Positions 51,768 to 61,062 of a stretch of DNA of 64,000 nucleotides are shown here, in pieces. The DNA is from Corynebacterium renale (GTDB taxonomy: Bacteria; Actinomycetota; Actinomycetes; Mycobacteriales; Mycobacteriaceae): NCBI RefSeq assembly GCF_002563965.1, contig NZ_PDJF01000001.1:620001-684000 (forward strand). Direction: 5' to 3'. Below the pieces are notes generated by a model. The model did no database searches and was not told the DNA's origin. It saw only the letters and a program-made list of their open reading frames with translations. Both the position numbers and the translations under genes were made by a program. The first letter of the stretch is position 1, and every line of letters begins with the position of its first letter.

Positions 51768-53057
51768 GTGTTCCCCGCATGCGCGGGGATGAGCCCGAAA
51801 TGGGCGGCAGAATATCGTTCAGGGCTTGGTGTTCCCCGCATGCGCGGGGATGAGCCTCCCACGGCACGGCCAGGTGCTCAGCATTGACAGTGTTCCCCGC
51901 ATGCGCGGGGATGAGCCGTGTAAATCGAGGAGTAGGAAAGAAACACCCGAGTGTTCCCCGCATGCGCGGGGATGAGCCCCAGGAAAAACGGCACCTTCAC
52001 CGACACCATCAGTGTTCCCCGCATGCGCGGGGATGAGCCCCCCGAAAGGACACACCATGAACCTCACATTCCGTGTTCCCCGCATGCGCGGGGATGAGCC
52101 CGCGGTCGCAATCGGCCCCAGCTCCGTCGCAAAGTGTTCCCCGCATGCGCGGGGATGAGCCCCGACCAGCAAGAACACACTCCTCCAACGACGCGTGTTC
52201 CCCGCATGCGCGGGGATGAGCCCCGTGGCCAAACGTAGCGTGGGAGATCACTGAGGTGTTCCCCGCATGCGCGGGGATGAGCCCTCTGCGCAGGTCAGGT
52301 AAATTTCAAATCATGAGTGTTCCCCGCATGCGCGGGGATGAGCCCCGCCCGGCGCGTACGTCAGCATCCGAACCATCGTGTTCCCCGCACACGCGGGGAT
52401 GAGCCCTCCACCCCACCGGCACCCCAGTCGAGGCACCAGTGTTCCCCGCACACGCGGGGATGAGCCGTTGGCGCCGCGTTTGCCGGGCACGATCTCGAAG
52501 TGTTCCCCGCACACGCGGGGATGAGCCGAAACTAAGCTCTTTTTCCGACCAACCACTGCTGTGTTCCCCGCACACGCGGGGATGAGCCCTTTACCGCGCG
52601 ATTAACTCCATCATTCCACCTGTGTTCCCCGCACACGCGGGGATGAGCCGTTTGCGGTTGGTCTGCGTGTGTCGTGGGAGATGGTGTTCCCCGCACACGC
52701 GGGGATGAGCCCCCTTTACGGCGTTGACAACGGCGTACTTTACTGTGTTCCCCGCACACGCGGGGATGAGCCCCGCGCACTGTCTGACATGAAGCTACGC
52801 GGGTGGTGTTCCCCGCACACGCGGGGATGAGCCGGTTAAAAGGGAACCCCCGGCTGTGTATGAAGCGTGTTCCCCGCACATGCGGGGATGAGCCGGGGCG
52901 GGTCACTGTCCTAGAGGTCACACACGGGTGTTCCCCGCACCGTTCAGCAACCGCCATACAAGGGCCTAGTGTTCCCCGCACATGCGGGGATGAGCCCAAC
53001 ATTCACGCTGGCCACGGGGTTGCTGACTGGCGTTCCCCGCGCATGCAGGGATAGATA
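51768..53057 (+). CRISPR. Type I-E CRISPR array, 22 repeats and 21 spacers
   Basis: Repeats of 28 nt recur every 61 bp (29-nt repeat if the PAM-derived base is counted, with 32-nt spacers). All share GTGTTCCCCGC, a 4-nt loop, GCGGGG and ATGAGCC. Repeats 1-10 (51768 to 52344) have loop ATGC, repeats 11-18 (52378 to 52833) have loop ACAC, and repeats 19 and 21 have ACAT. Repeat 20 (52928) is cut after 13 nt by a deletion of about 20 bp, and repeat 22 (53030-53057) is degenerate. One spacer (after repeat 15) is 1 nt longer. The degenerate end on the right and the promoter on the left give the transcription direction as plus, divergent from cas3. The first base after the repeat is C or G in 19 of the 20 intact units. 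Confidence 0.98.
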
Positions 53058-53180
53058 ATTCTCCAGTTACTATGTCGGAACTCTGAACGCTTCTGATGTC
53101 TACAGTTTCACGCCCAGCTTCCGCACCACCACGAAATTAATCCCTGACACTCTCCCCCACCGCGGGCCATAATGGTCCCC

Positions 53181-54500
53181 ATGACTCTTTATGATGACAC
53201 CCTCGCCCTTTTGCAGCAGTTGATCCGCAACGCGTGCGTCAATGACCTCACCGCCGATTCTGGTCATGAGGTCCGTAACGCAGATACGTTGGAGGAGTTT
53301 TTCGCCGCGGAGATCGCGGCCGGTTCGGTGAAGGTGCAGCGTTTTGAGCCGCATCCGGGTCGTCGTTCGGTGGCGTTTACGGTGCCCGGCGCGGACGAAA
53401 CCGCTGAACCGCTTACTCTTTTGGGACATATTGATGTGGTGCCCGTCGATAAGCCGAAGTGGACCACGGATCCTTTCGGGGCGGAGATTATTGATGGGAA
53501 GATTTTTGGCCGCGGCGCGATGGACATGCTCTTCATCACCGCGGCGCAGGCTGCTGTGACCAGGGACATTGCGCGCACCGGCACCCCAAAGGGCACGCTG
53601 ACGTTTGTGGGGCTTGCCGACGAAGAAGCGCGTGGCGGCCTCGGCGCGGGATGGATCGCCGAGCATGAGCCCAGCGCGTTTAGCTGGAAGAACTGCCTTT
53701 CTGAGACCGGTGGCTCTCACTTCGGTGACGGTGCGATCGGGTTCAACGTTGGTGAGAAGGGTGCCGCGCAGCGTCGCATTCACGTGCATGGGGATGCCGG
53801 CCACGGGTCCACGCCGTATGGGAAGGATTCGGCCGTCGTGAAGATTGGTGAAGTCGCCCGCCGCATCGCCGCCATCGAACCCCCAGTGACCCACAATTCG
53901 GTGTGGCGCGGCTTCGTGCAGTCCTTCCGCTTTGATCCCACCACCGAGCAAGCGCTTCTCGACGGCACCGGCAACTACTCAGCCTTCGGTGACCTCGCAG
54001 CGTACGCCCATGCATTCTCCCACGTCACGCTGGCGCAAACGGTGCTGCGTGCCGGCGGCGCGATCAACGTGATGCCCTCGCACGCCTACCTGGAGATGGA
54101 CATCCGCCCCCTGCCCGGCCAGACGCAGGAAGAAATCGACGACCTGCTGCGCGCCGGCCTGGGCGACCTCGCCGACGAAGTAGAAATCGAGCACCTGCTC
54201 ACCGAGCCGGCCACCCAATCGCCTACCGAAGGCCCCCTGTGGGACGCGATTGTGACCACTACCAGGGAAATCTTCCCCAACGCCAACGTCGTCCCCGTCC
54301 ACGCGACCGGTGGCTCTGACCTGCGGTTCGCCCGCCGTCTCGGTGGCGTGGGCTACGGCTTCGCGATGCACGCCGCCTCCCGCAACCTCGCCGACGTCAA
54401 CCGGCAGCTGCACTCCCACGACGAGCACCTCTACCTCGAGGACCTGGAACTGACCGTGCGCGCATACCGCCGCGTGGCGGAACTCATGCTCGGGGTGTAG
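53181..54500 (+). CDS. M20 family metallopeptidase
   Basis: A 439-residue M20/ArgE/DapE-type zinc peptidase. Metal and catalytic residues are in GHIDVVP, GRGAMDM, LADEEARGG and the later HATGGSDLRF segment. A dimerisation domain (RRIHVHGDAGHGSTPYGKDSAV) lies in the middle. Members of this group hydrolyse peptides or deacylate amino acids. The substrate is not known. The ATG at 53181 has CATAAT 7 nt upstream (leaderless), so the earlier ATG at 53172 is disfavoured. It is not part of the CRISPR locus. Confidence 0.92.
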   Translation: MTLYDDTLALLQQLIRNACVNDLTADSGHEVRNADTLEEFFAAEIAAGSVKVQRFEPHPGRRSVAFTVPGADETAEPLTLLGHIDVVPVDKPKWTTDPFGAEIIDGKIFGRGAMDMLFITAAQAAVTRDIARTGTPKGTLTFVGLADEEARGGLGAGWIAEHEPSAFSWKNCLSETGGSHFGDGAIGFNVGEKGAAQRRIHVHGDAGHGSTPYGKDSAVVKIGEVARRIAAIEPPVTHNSVWRGFVQSFRFDPTTEQALLDGTGNYSAFGDLAAYAHAFSHVTLAQTVLRAGGAINVMPSHAYLEMDIRPLPGQTQEEIDDLLRAGLGDLADEVEIEHLLTEPATQSPTEGPLWDAIVTTTREIFPNANVVPVHATGGSDLRFARRLGGVGYGFAMHAASRNLADVNRQLHSHDEHLYLEDLELTVRAYRRVAELMLGV

Positions 54501-54571
54501 GCGCCGGACCGAGCAACAGTCCTACAGTGGGGCTTAATCATTGCCGTTCGCTGAGGTGAAAGAGGTCCACT

Positions 54572-56347
54572 GTGCTTACTGTTCGTGAAACGCCCTCCCG
54601 GTCGGTCCATGTTCTGGATGGAATCTGGGACTTTGCAATTGATAGCAACGATTCCGGTATCGAAGACGGGTGGTTCGCCGGCCGCCTGCCCAACCCCCAA
54701 CGCATGCCGGTGCCGGCGTCGTTTAACGACATCGTCACCGATGCGGACGTGCGCAATCACGTGGGGCTGTTGTGGTACCAGCGGCGCGTCGTCGTGCCGC
54801 GCACGCTTGCCGGGGATCGCATGATCCTGCGTTTCGGTTCCGCGACGCACGCCGCAACCGTGTGGGTCAACGGCACCGAAGTAGCCCACCACACCGGCGG
54901 TTACCTACCGTTTGAGGCGGATATCACCGACGTTGTTGCGGGGTGCGCGGAATTTCGGCTGACGGTGGCCGTCGATAATCGCTTGTCCTGGGAGACGATC
55001 CCTCCCGGCTACGTGACCACCGACTCGCAGGGCCGCCGAGTCCAGAACTATTACCACGACTTTTACAACTACGCCGGCATTCACCGCTCCGTGAAGCTGT
55101 ATACGCGGCCGGAAACGTACGTCGAGGACGTCACCGTGGTCACAGATATCGACGGCACGGACGGCCTGGTCACCTACGACGTCGTGTCCGCGGGTGAGGT
55201 TTCAGTGCGCCTGCTCGACCGCGACGGCGCGGAAGTGACCCGCGCAACCGGAGCGATCGGCACCCTGCGCGTTCCCGGCGCGCACCTCTGGGCGCCCGGC
55301 GACGGCTACCTGTACACCCTGGAAATTACCGCCGGCCAGGACGTGTACCCGCAGACCGTGGGCATCCGCACCGTCGAGGTCAAGGATTCGCAGTTGCTCA
55401 TCAACGGTGAGCCCTTCTACTTCCGCGGGTACGGCCGCCACGAGGACGCCGACATCCGCGGCAAGCAACACGACAACGTGATGATGGTCCACGACTTCGA
55501 ACTCATGAAGTGGCAAGGCGCCAATTCCTTCCGCACCTCCCACTACCCCTACGCGGAAGAAGTCATGGACTACGCCGACGAGCAAGGCTTCGTAGTCATC
55601 GACGAAACGCCTGCCGTGGGCCTGAATACCGGCATCTCAGGAGGTATTTTCGGCGGCGAACCACTACCGACCTTCTCCCCCGAGACCATCAACGAGCGCA
55701 CCCAAGCCTCCCACAAACGCGAAATCGAGGCCCTGATCGCGCGCGACAAAAACCACCCGTGCGTGGTCCTGTGGTCGATTGCCAACGAACCCGAATCGCA
55801 CACCGACGCCGCCCGCGACTACTTCGCCCCACTGGTGCAGGCCGCCCGGGAGGCGGACCCCACCCGCCCCGTCGGCTACGTCAACGTGATGACCTCACCC
55901 GCCGACAAAGAAAACATCACGGACCTCTTCGACGTCATCATGCTCAACCGCTACTTCGGCTGGTACGTCCAGACCGGCAACCTCGCCGACGCGGAGAAAG
56001 CACTGCGCGAAGAACTCGCCGTCTGGATCGCACGCTACCCCGGCAAGCCGATCATCTTCACCGAATACGGCCCCGACACCATGCCCGGGCTCAACGACCT
56101 ATACCGCCGCCCCTGGTCAGAGGAATACCAGGTGGACATGCTGGCCATGTTCCACGCAGTTTTCGACGACACCCCGCAGGTCATCGGCGAACAAATGTGG
56201 AACTTCGCCGACTTCATGACCACCCCCGGCATCATGCGCGTCGGTGGCAACAAGAAAGGCATGTTCACCCGCGACCGCCGCCCCAAGAAGGCGGCCTACG
56301 ACGTACGCGACCGCTGGCTCGCGCTACGGGAGGAACAGGGACGGTAG
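54572..56347 (+). CDS. uidA: Beta-glucuronidase (GH2)
   Basis: A 591-residue glycoside hydrolase of family 2. The jelly-roll sugar-binding domain (FNDIVTDADVRNHVGLLWYQRRVVVP, GGYLPFEADIT) and the Ig-like domain precede a TIM barrel with acid/base E406 (WSIANEPES) and nucleophile E498 (FTEYGPDT), and the beta-glucuronidase-specific MWNFADFMTTPGIMRVGGNKKGMFTRDRRPK segment. No signal peptide is seen, so it acts on imported glucuronides. No glucuronide transporter is adjacent. The start is GTG at 54572. Confidence 0.95.
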   Translation: MLTVRETPSRSVHVLDGIWDFAIDSNDSGIEDGWFAGRLPNPQRMPVPASFNDIVTDADVRNHVGLLWYQRRVVVPRTLAGDRMILRFGSATHAATVWVNGTEVAHHTGGYLPFEADITDVVAGCAEFRLTVAVDNRLSWETIPPGYVTTDSQGRRVQNYYHDFYNYAGIHRSVKLYTRPETYVEDVTVVTDIDGTDGLVTYDVVSAGEVSVRLLDRDGAEVTRATGAIGTLRVPGAHLWAPGDGYLYTLEITAGQDVYPQTVGIRTVEVKDSQLLINGEPFYFRGYGRHEDADIRGKQHDNVMMVHDFELMKWQGANSFRTSHYPYAEEVMDYADEQGFVVIDETPAVGLNTGISGGIFGGEPLPTFSPETINERTQASHKREIEALIARDKNHPCVVLWSIANEPESHTDAARDYFAPLVQAAREADPTRPVGYVNVMTSPADKENITDLFDVIMLNRYFGWYVQTGNLADAEKALREELAVWIARYPGKPIIFTEYGPDTMPGLNDLYRRPWSEEYQVDMLAMFHAVFDDTPQVIGEQMWNFADFMTTPGIMRVGGNKKGMFTRDRRPKKAAYDVRDRWLALREEQGR

Positions 56348-56585
56348 GCCACAGCTGGGCGGATCTGCTTCGCGACGGGCGCGGGTGGGCGCGTGGCGTG
56401 GGGCCGGGCGGTGGCGCTCGGTCTCGTTGCGCTCGTCATTGCGATCCTTAGGTACCCAATGAGCGCAATGAGGAACTGAATGAAGGCCGTCATTGCGTAT
56501 TTTGGCGCCCTCATTGCGTACGTCATTGCGTAAAAATGGCCCTCATTGCGTACGTCATTGCCATGTGATCGATGACAATGAGCAC
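56348..56585. repeat. Cluster of TCATTGCGTA repeats
   Basis: No gene is seen. The decamer TCATTGCGTA or its close variants occur about seven times between 56434 and 56567 on the plus strand, including two back-to-back pairs (TCATTGCGTACGTCATTGCG), and the complement occurs near 56460. The region ends 20 bp from the stop of the Fic gene. Confidence 0.6.
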
Positions 56586-57278
56586 CTACGTGGACTCCAC
56601 CCACTCGCACATGTATCGCACAACGGGCTCGGTCTCATCGAAGATGTAGGCGCGGGCCAGCAAGTCATGGAACCTGGCTTCAACATCTCCGGGGCCTTCC
56701 GCGTCGAAGGGCACCACAAGCGTTGCGTCGCCAGGCAAAAGCACGTTGGCTGCAAGTAACGCAGTTCGCTTGTTGCCGTCTTCAAACGGTTGAGCTTTCG
56801 CAAGCTCGACGAACAATCGTGCAGCGCCCTCACGGTTCTGTGCACTTCGGTACTTTTCGACGATCACACGCAAACCATCCATACTTACAGCTGGAGGCAT
56901 GTGATTTCCGTATGTTGTGCGCACGCCAATTCGCTGTTCATCGGTACGTAACTGACCTGGGTGCAATGCTGCGGAACGAGTCATCGCAGCATTGATTTCA
57001 CACACCAAGTCAGCAGTCAGTGTTGCCTCATCCCTTTTCGTTTGGGCTACGAGATGGCCTGCAGCTTTGAGATCTTCGAGGAGCTGTAGGTCAGCGCGCG
57101 AAGCAATACCAGCTGTTTCCCCGCTGCGAAGGAAGGCCTCGGTAGCCAACCGGCCTGACCGAAGATTATCGAAGACCTTGCCCGCCGAATATAGAACTGA
57201 AACCAGCGAATCTGTGTGCAGCATGTCCCCAAGACTACCGGTCGCTAGTGCGTATACGACCCTGTGATGTCGATCCAT
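56586..57278 (-). CDS. Fic family protein with altered catalytic motif
   Basis: A 230-residue Fic-domain protein. The family loop is HxFx(D/E)GN(G/K)R, and here it reads AQPFEDGNKRTALLAANVLL, so the catalytic histidine is replaced by glutamine. AMP transfer (or similar) by the normal mechanism would then be lost. The N-terminal part is helical (LRSGRLATEAFLRSG). The start is taken as ATG at 57278. GTG at 57287 is also open. Codon use is AT-richer than in the neighbouring beta-glucuronidase gene. Confidence 0.85.
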   Translation of the reverse strand: MDRHHRVVYALATGSLGDMLHTDSLVSVLYSAGKVFDNLRSGRLATEAFLRSGETAGIASRADLQLLEDLKAAGHLVAQTKRDEATLTADLVCEINAAMTRSAALHPGQLRTDEQRIGVRTTYGNHMPPAVSMDGLRVIVEKYRSAQNREGAARLFVELAKAQPFEDGNKRTALLAANVLLPGDATLVVPFDAEGPGDVEARFHDLLARAYIFDETEPVVRYMCEWVEST

Positions 57279-57342
57279 TTTTGGCACGGAGCCCGCTGTT
57301 TTATACGGAAACCCTGGAACCCCGTTGGTTCAGCGACGAAAT

Positions 57343-57990
57343 CTAAATACCACCAACGCCTTTAAAGTCGTCAGTACCATAAAAAGCTATTTGTTCATCG
57401 CCCCACCATGCCAGGAACTCCGCAGCACTCTCTCCGTTGTGTTCGATTTCGAAAGCACTATCAATCGAGGCGATGACCCCGTCTGTGGCTTCAGCTAAGG
57501 CCGCGGCAACGAGTCCGTAACCGATCGATGCGATTGCTGGTCCAGCAAAGTTGCGGTACTCGGACCAGTAATGGTCTTGGGCAAGTATTTTCGAAAGCTT
57601 TTCCGGAGGCAGCACACCCTCAAACTCCTCGACAATTGCCCATTGTCCAAGATGCTCTGGCTTCGAATGGAATGGGTAAACCAGATCTTCTTCAGAGATT
57701 CGATCTGCGTCATCAACAGGAAGACAGCTTGGCCACGAGCTAGAGTCCCATTCGCCGTTGATCCAGTAGCTGAAACCGACTTCCATGTCCGGCGCCCACG
57801 CAACATGCTTATCGACGTAGCGAATCTCATCTTCAGCGCTCTTAGCGGGATAAAACGCCTTGACTTCGATAGTGGATCCTACCCGGTAGCGATCGAGAAG
57901 CTCTTGAAAAAGCTCTTCTGTGCGGGCACGAGTTTGCTCAACAAACGGAAAATCGCTAATCGACGGATATACCTGGATGGTTGTTGACAT
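57343..57990 (-). CDS. Hypothetical protein
   Basis: A 215-residue acidic protein, rich in Trp and Asp/Glu (YWINGEWDSSSWPSCLPVDDAD), no signal or membrane segment. The ATG at 57990 (MSTTIQVYPSISDF) has TATTGT 6 nt upstream (leaderless), whereas the longer frame to 58185 adds an unlikely basic tail. The overall look is that of small immunity-like proteins, but I cannot assign a family. Confidence 0.7.
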   Translation of the reverse strand: MSTTIQVYPSISDFPFVEQTRARTEELFQELLDRYRVGSTIEVKAFYPAKSAEDEIRYVDKHVAWAPDMEVGFSYWINGEWDSSSWPSCLPVDDADRISEEDLVYPFHSKPEHLGQWAIVEEFEGVLPPEKLSKILAQDHYWSEYRNFAGPAIASIGYGLVAAALAEATDGVIASIDSAFEIEHNGESAAEFLAWWGDEQIAFYGTDDFKGVGGI

Positions 57991-58200
57991 TCCATCACAA
58001 TACAAACAACGTCTTGCACCGTTTACCAACAGGGAGCTGCAACGGGGCGAAAATCTAGTTGAGGACTCAAATTCTGATTGAAAGATAGGCGCACCGCGTA
58101 TCAACATCCTGAGCAAGAAATTCGGATATTTTCCAAAGCAATTACGGAGAAACGTAAATTGGGCGCGTACCGAACCATCTCGCACGCACCCATTACCCCG

Positions 58201-59739
58201 CTACCCCACTTGCAGCCCGCGCCACCGGTTCACGGCCACCATCACCTCGTGGCGGCGTGGGCGGGCGTAGAGGCCGGGGTTGTGGGAGTACGGGGACCAT
58301 TCTTCCAGTGGCATTGCCATGACCTCGTCTAAAGACTTTTCCTCGAGGAGGTCGATGGCGTGGGCGATGGCCACGGTTTGTTGTGGGTCGTTGAGCTGCT
58401 CGGCGGCACCCAGGTTGATCACGTCGCGGCCGTAGCGCACCAGGGCGCGGCCTTTCGGGCTGGCTGGCTTGCGCTTTTCGGGGTTCTCCAGCTTCAGGGA
58501 CCGCGCAGCCGGCACCTCGAACGTGCCGCGCTCGCGTGGTTCGCTTTCCCACGACACCACCGAGGGCACGAATTCTTCCATCATGATGATGGTGTCGGCC
58601 TCGTCGAGGAAGGCGCTCGAGCCGCCGGTGACGATTACGGTGGAGCACGGCAGGTCGCGCACGCGGTCCTGGAGTGGGGTGATCGGCTCGGACTTAATGA
58701 GGGCGCGCATGCGTTCGTCGCGCATCATGAAGTTGGTGGCGGAGGTGTCTTCGTCGATGAGCAGCGCGGACGTGCCCACTTCCAAAGCCTCGATGAGGTT
58801 CGCCGCCTGGGAGGTGGAACCGGACGCGTTCTGGGTGGAAAACGCGGTGGTGTCCTGGCCGCCGGGCAGCCCGTTGATGAATGCGGAAATGTCCACGCCG
58901 GTGATGCAGCGTCCGTCTTCGGCGCGCAGGGCCACGGCGTCGGGGCGCGTGACTACGCCTTCGCGGCCGTCGCCAGCCACGTGGGGATAAACGCCCAGCT
59001 GCAGGGCGCGCAGGAGGGTGGATTTGCCGTGGTAGCCGCCACCGACGATCACGGTCACGCCTTCGGGGATGCCCATGCCGCGTACGCCGTCAATCTCCAC
59101 GGCCAACTCAGAGGGCGCGGTGAACGGGACGGCGTTGTCGGCGGGGGTGTCGCGGTTTCCGGCTTCGCGCGGGAGGATGGAACCGTCGGCAACAAAGGCC
59201 ACAAGGCCACGCTCGGCGAGCTGCGCGCGGATGGATTCTTGGCGCTCCAGGTTGTCGGCTGCATTGTCCCAGTCGGTGTCGGGGATGTCCACGACGTCGT
59301 CGATAAGCGGGGGAAGAACCTCCGTGAGCAGTGTGTTTGCCGCATACCCCATGATGCGCCTGCCGCGAGCCGGCAGCGCCACCGTGAAGCGGAGCACCCA
59401 CACATCGCTGCGAGTGTTCGCCACGGTGCGCTCGATGATCTCCTGGCCCACGTGCCCGACTTGCAGGTCACGGTTGCCACGGAAGGCGTCGCGCAGGCGG
59501 CGAGCCAGCAGGTCCTCCACCGCCAGGGCCTCCGTGCCGTCGAGGGCGTGGTCAGCGATCTCTACATGCGCCAACGACGGCGGCGCGAACGGATCGGCCT
59601 GCACCTTATCGAGCACCAGCACAATCCCCGGCGCAATATCCACCCGTACCCCCGCGAGCGACTTGTACGCCCCGTAATTCTTGTTGTTTAGGTTATCTAG
59701 CTTGTCGGCAAATTCGTCGAGGGTAATCGGAAGACTCAT
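58201..59739 (-). CDS. ABC-class ATPase (PF09818-type)
   Basis: A 512-residue cytoplasmic protein with a single ABC-type ATPase core. Walker A is GGGYHGKSTLL (about residue 230), the signature region is GSTSQAANLIEALE (about residue 305), and Walker B is SALLIDEDTSATNFM (about residue 320), followed by VIVTGGSSAFLDEAD. The family is widely conserved and not linked to a transporter. Its function is poorly known, with a possible RNA-related role. The ATG has TAGACT 6 nt upstream (leaderless). One GCTTATCGACG copy encodes PLIDD. Confidence 0.9.
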   Translation of the reverse strand: MSLPITLDEFADKLDNLNNKNYGAYKSLAGVRVDIAPGIVLVLDKVQADPFAPPSLAHVEIADHALDGTEALAVEDLLARRLRDAFRGNRDLQVGHVGQEIIERTVANTRSDVWVLRFTVALPARGRRIMGYAANTLLTEVLPPLIDDVVDIPDTDWDNAADNLERQESIRAQLAERGLVAFVADGSILPREAGNRDTPADNAVPFTAPSELAVEIDGVRGMGIPEGVTVIVGGGYHGKSTLLRALQLGVYPHVAGDGREGVVTRPDAVALRAEDGRCITGVDISAFINGLPGGQDTTAFSTQNASGSTSQAANLIEALEVGTSALLIDEDTSATNFMMRDERMRALIKSEPITPLQDRVRDLPCSTVIVTGGSSAFLDEADTIIMMEEFVPSVVSWESEPRERGTFEVPAARSLKLENPEKRKPASPKGRALVRYGRDVINLGAAEQLNDPQQTVAIAHAIDLLEEKSLDEVMAMPLEEWSPYSHNPGLYARPRRHEVMVAVNRWRGLQVG

Positions 59740-59803
59740 GCCCCCAGTCTAAAGGTTCCACCGATACACGTCGGCGCCACACCGAAGATTGCTTATCGAC
59801 GAC

Positions 59804-60217
59804 CTACTTCTTCGTGCTACCCAGCGCAATCAAAGCAGCGCCAATGCCTACCAGCCAGGAATCCTTAGCAATCGCGATGCCGTCCTCGGACGGGCGGATG
59901 CCATCTTCCTCAGTCATGTTGTCATTGTTGAAGTACAGAGTCAGCAGACCAGAACCAAACGCCGCGACCGCCGCGCCGGCGAGCTTGTTCGGAACAAACG
60001 GCGCGAGGAGGGACGCGCCAATGCCGATCTCCGAGTAAGAAATGAACTTGCCAAACGTATCCGGATCCAGCTTGCCCAGCGCCGGAATACCAGTCGCCGC
60101 GAAGCCCTGAAGACCTTCCGCCGCCTCGCCCTTCAGGCCCAACTTGCCGATACCCGAATTGAGGATGAACGCGCCAGTTGGGACGCGGAGGAACGCAGAT
60201 GCCAGTTTCTTAGCCAT
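59804..60217 (-). CDS. DoxX-like small membrane protein
   Basis: A 137-residue protein with three or four hydrophobic segments (FGKFISYSEIGIGASLLAPFV, LAGAAVAAFGSGLLTLYF, SWLVGIGAALIALGS) and DoxX-like pattern FLRVPTGAFILNSGIGKLG. The ATG at 60217 has GGAG 6 nt upstream. The longer frame to 60271 is not needed. The function is unknown. Confidence 0.85.
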   Translation of the reverse strand: MAKKLASAFLRVPTGAFILNSGIGKLGLKGEAAEGLQGFAATGIPALGKLDPDTFGKFISYSEIGIGASLLAPFVPNKLAGAAVAAFGSGLLTLYFNNDNMTEEDGIRPSEDGIAIAKDSWLVGIGAALIALGSTKK

Positions 60218-60373
60218 GAAAACTCCTTGGATGTACCTTGTATGAACCTTTGTTGATGTATCTACAATCACCTTCTACGGTACCTGCGTTCGCGGGGACG
60301 CGCAACCGCTTCTAAGGGTACGCGCCTATTCGCAACATGGACCCCACCAGCAACATGTGTAACAATGGTGCGC

Positions 60374-60889
60374 ATGAAACGAATCCTGCTTACCGCCGCC
60401 CTCGCCGGCGGCCTCGCGCTGGCGCCCGCGACCGCTCACGCTGATGTCGTCGACAAGGCACTCGCCGCACTGCCGGCCGGCCCCATCTCCTGCGACCAAG
60501 CCAACCGCTACTGGACCAACGAAGCCGACTACAACAACAAAGTCGCCCAAGCCAACGCCCTAGCCGCCTTCCACCCGCGTGGCGGAGAAGTGCGCGCCGC
60601 GCTCGCGCGTGTCGACGAAGCCGCCAACCGCTGCGGCCTCAAGGGCGGAAACGCTGCCCCGGGTGCTGGTGCCGGTGCTCCGGCGGCTGCTCCGGGTGCT
60701 GGTGCTGGTGCTCCGGCTCCTGCGCCCGCTCCAGCTGCGCCTGCCGCTGCGATTGACCTCTCCGGAGGCCAGCCATCCGTGACCGTGAACGTCGCAGGTC
60801 AGACAATCGCCCTACCTGACGTACTGACGATCCTGCGCAACCTCATCGCGCAGCTGACCGGACAGCTCAACCTGGGCTCATCGTTCTAG
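60374..60889 (+). CDS. Secreted protein with Ala-Pro-Gly linker
   Basis: A 171-residue exported protein. The signal peptide is residues 1-23 or so (MKRILLTAALAGGLALAPATAHA). Then comes a small helical domain with two Cys (ISCDQANRYW and NRCGLKGG), an Ala/Pro/Gly-rich linker (about residues 95-130) and a C-terminal hydrophobic stretch (PDVLTILRNLIAQLTGQLNLGSS). The start ATG at 60374 is chosen because AACAAT lies 7 nt upstream. A terminator follows. The family is not known. It probably acts in the cell envelope. Confidence 0.8.
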   Translation: MKRILLTAALAGGLALAPATAHADVVDKALAALPAGPISCDQANRYWTNEADYNNKVAQANALAAFHPRGGEVRAALARVDEAANRCGLKGGNAAPGAGAGAPAAAPGAGAGAPAPAPAPAAPAAAIDLSGGQPSVTVNVAGQTIALPDVLTILRNLIAQLTGQLNLGSSF

Positions 60890-60900
60890 TAGCAAGTTCA

Positions 60901-60930
60901 GCGCCGGCCATGTGCCGGCGCTTTTCTTTT
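60901..60930 (+). terminator. Intrinsic terminator
   Basis: GCGCCGGC (60901-60908) pairs with GCCGGCGC (60914-60921) around CATGT, followed by TTTTCTTTT. It ends the secreted-protein gene. Confidence 0.85.
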
Positions 60931-60960
60931 GCCGCCACGCGCTGGGCTTACCAGCCAGAC

Positions 60961-61014
60961 TTAATATCCCTAGTCGCGCGTGCCGGGCAGTTAACCGCCC
61001 ACCTGGGATGTTAA
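60961..61014. repeat. Type A palindromic element, copy 3 (54 bp)
   Basis: Ends TTAATATCCC and GGGATGTTAA, the same 54-bp length as copies 1 and 2, with one changed base in the right arm. It lies in the second repeat block (60,945-61,445), in which I see no gene. Confidence 0.8.
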
Positions 61015-61062
61015 GCCTGGCTGCTAATTATGCGATTTCACGCATATTTGGTGCGCGTCTTT

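Noticed and set aside
51715..53002. Several minus-strand ORFs with repeated AHPRACGEH or GSSPRMRGT units
   Set aside because: These are translations of the CRISPR repeats and spacers, not proteins.
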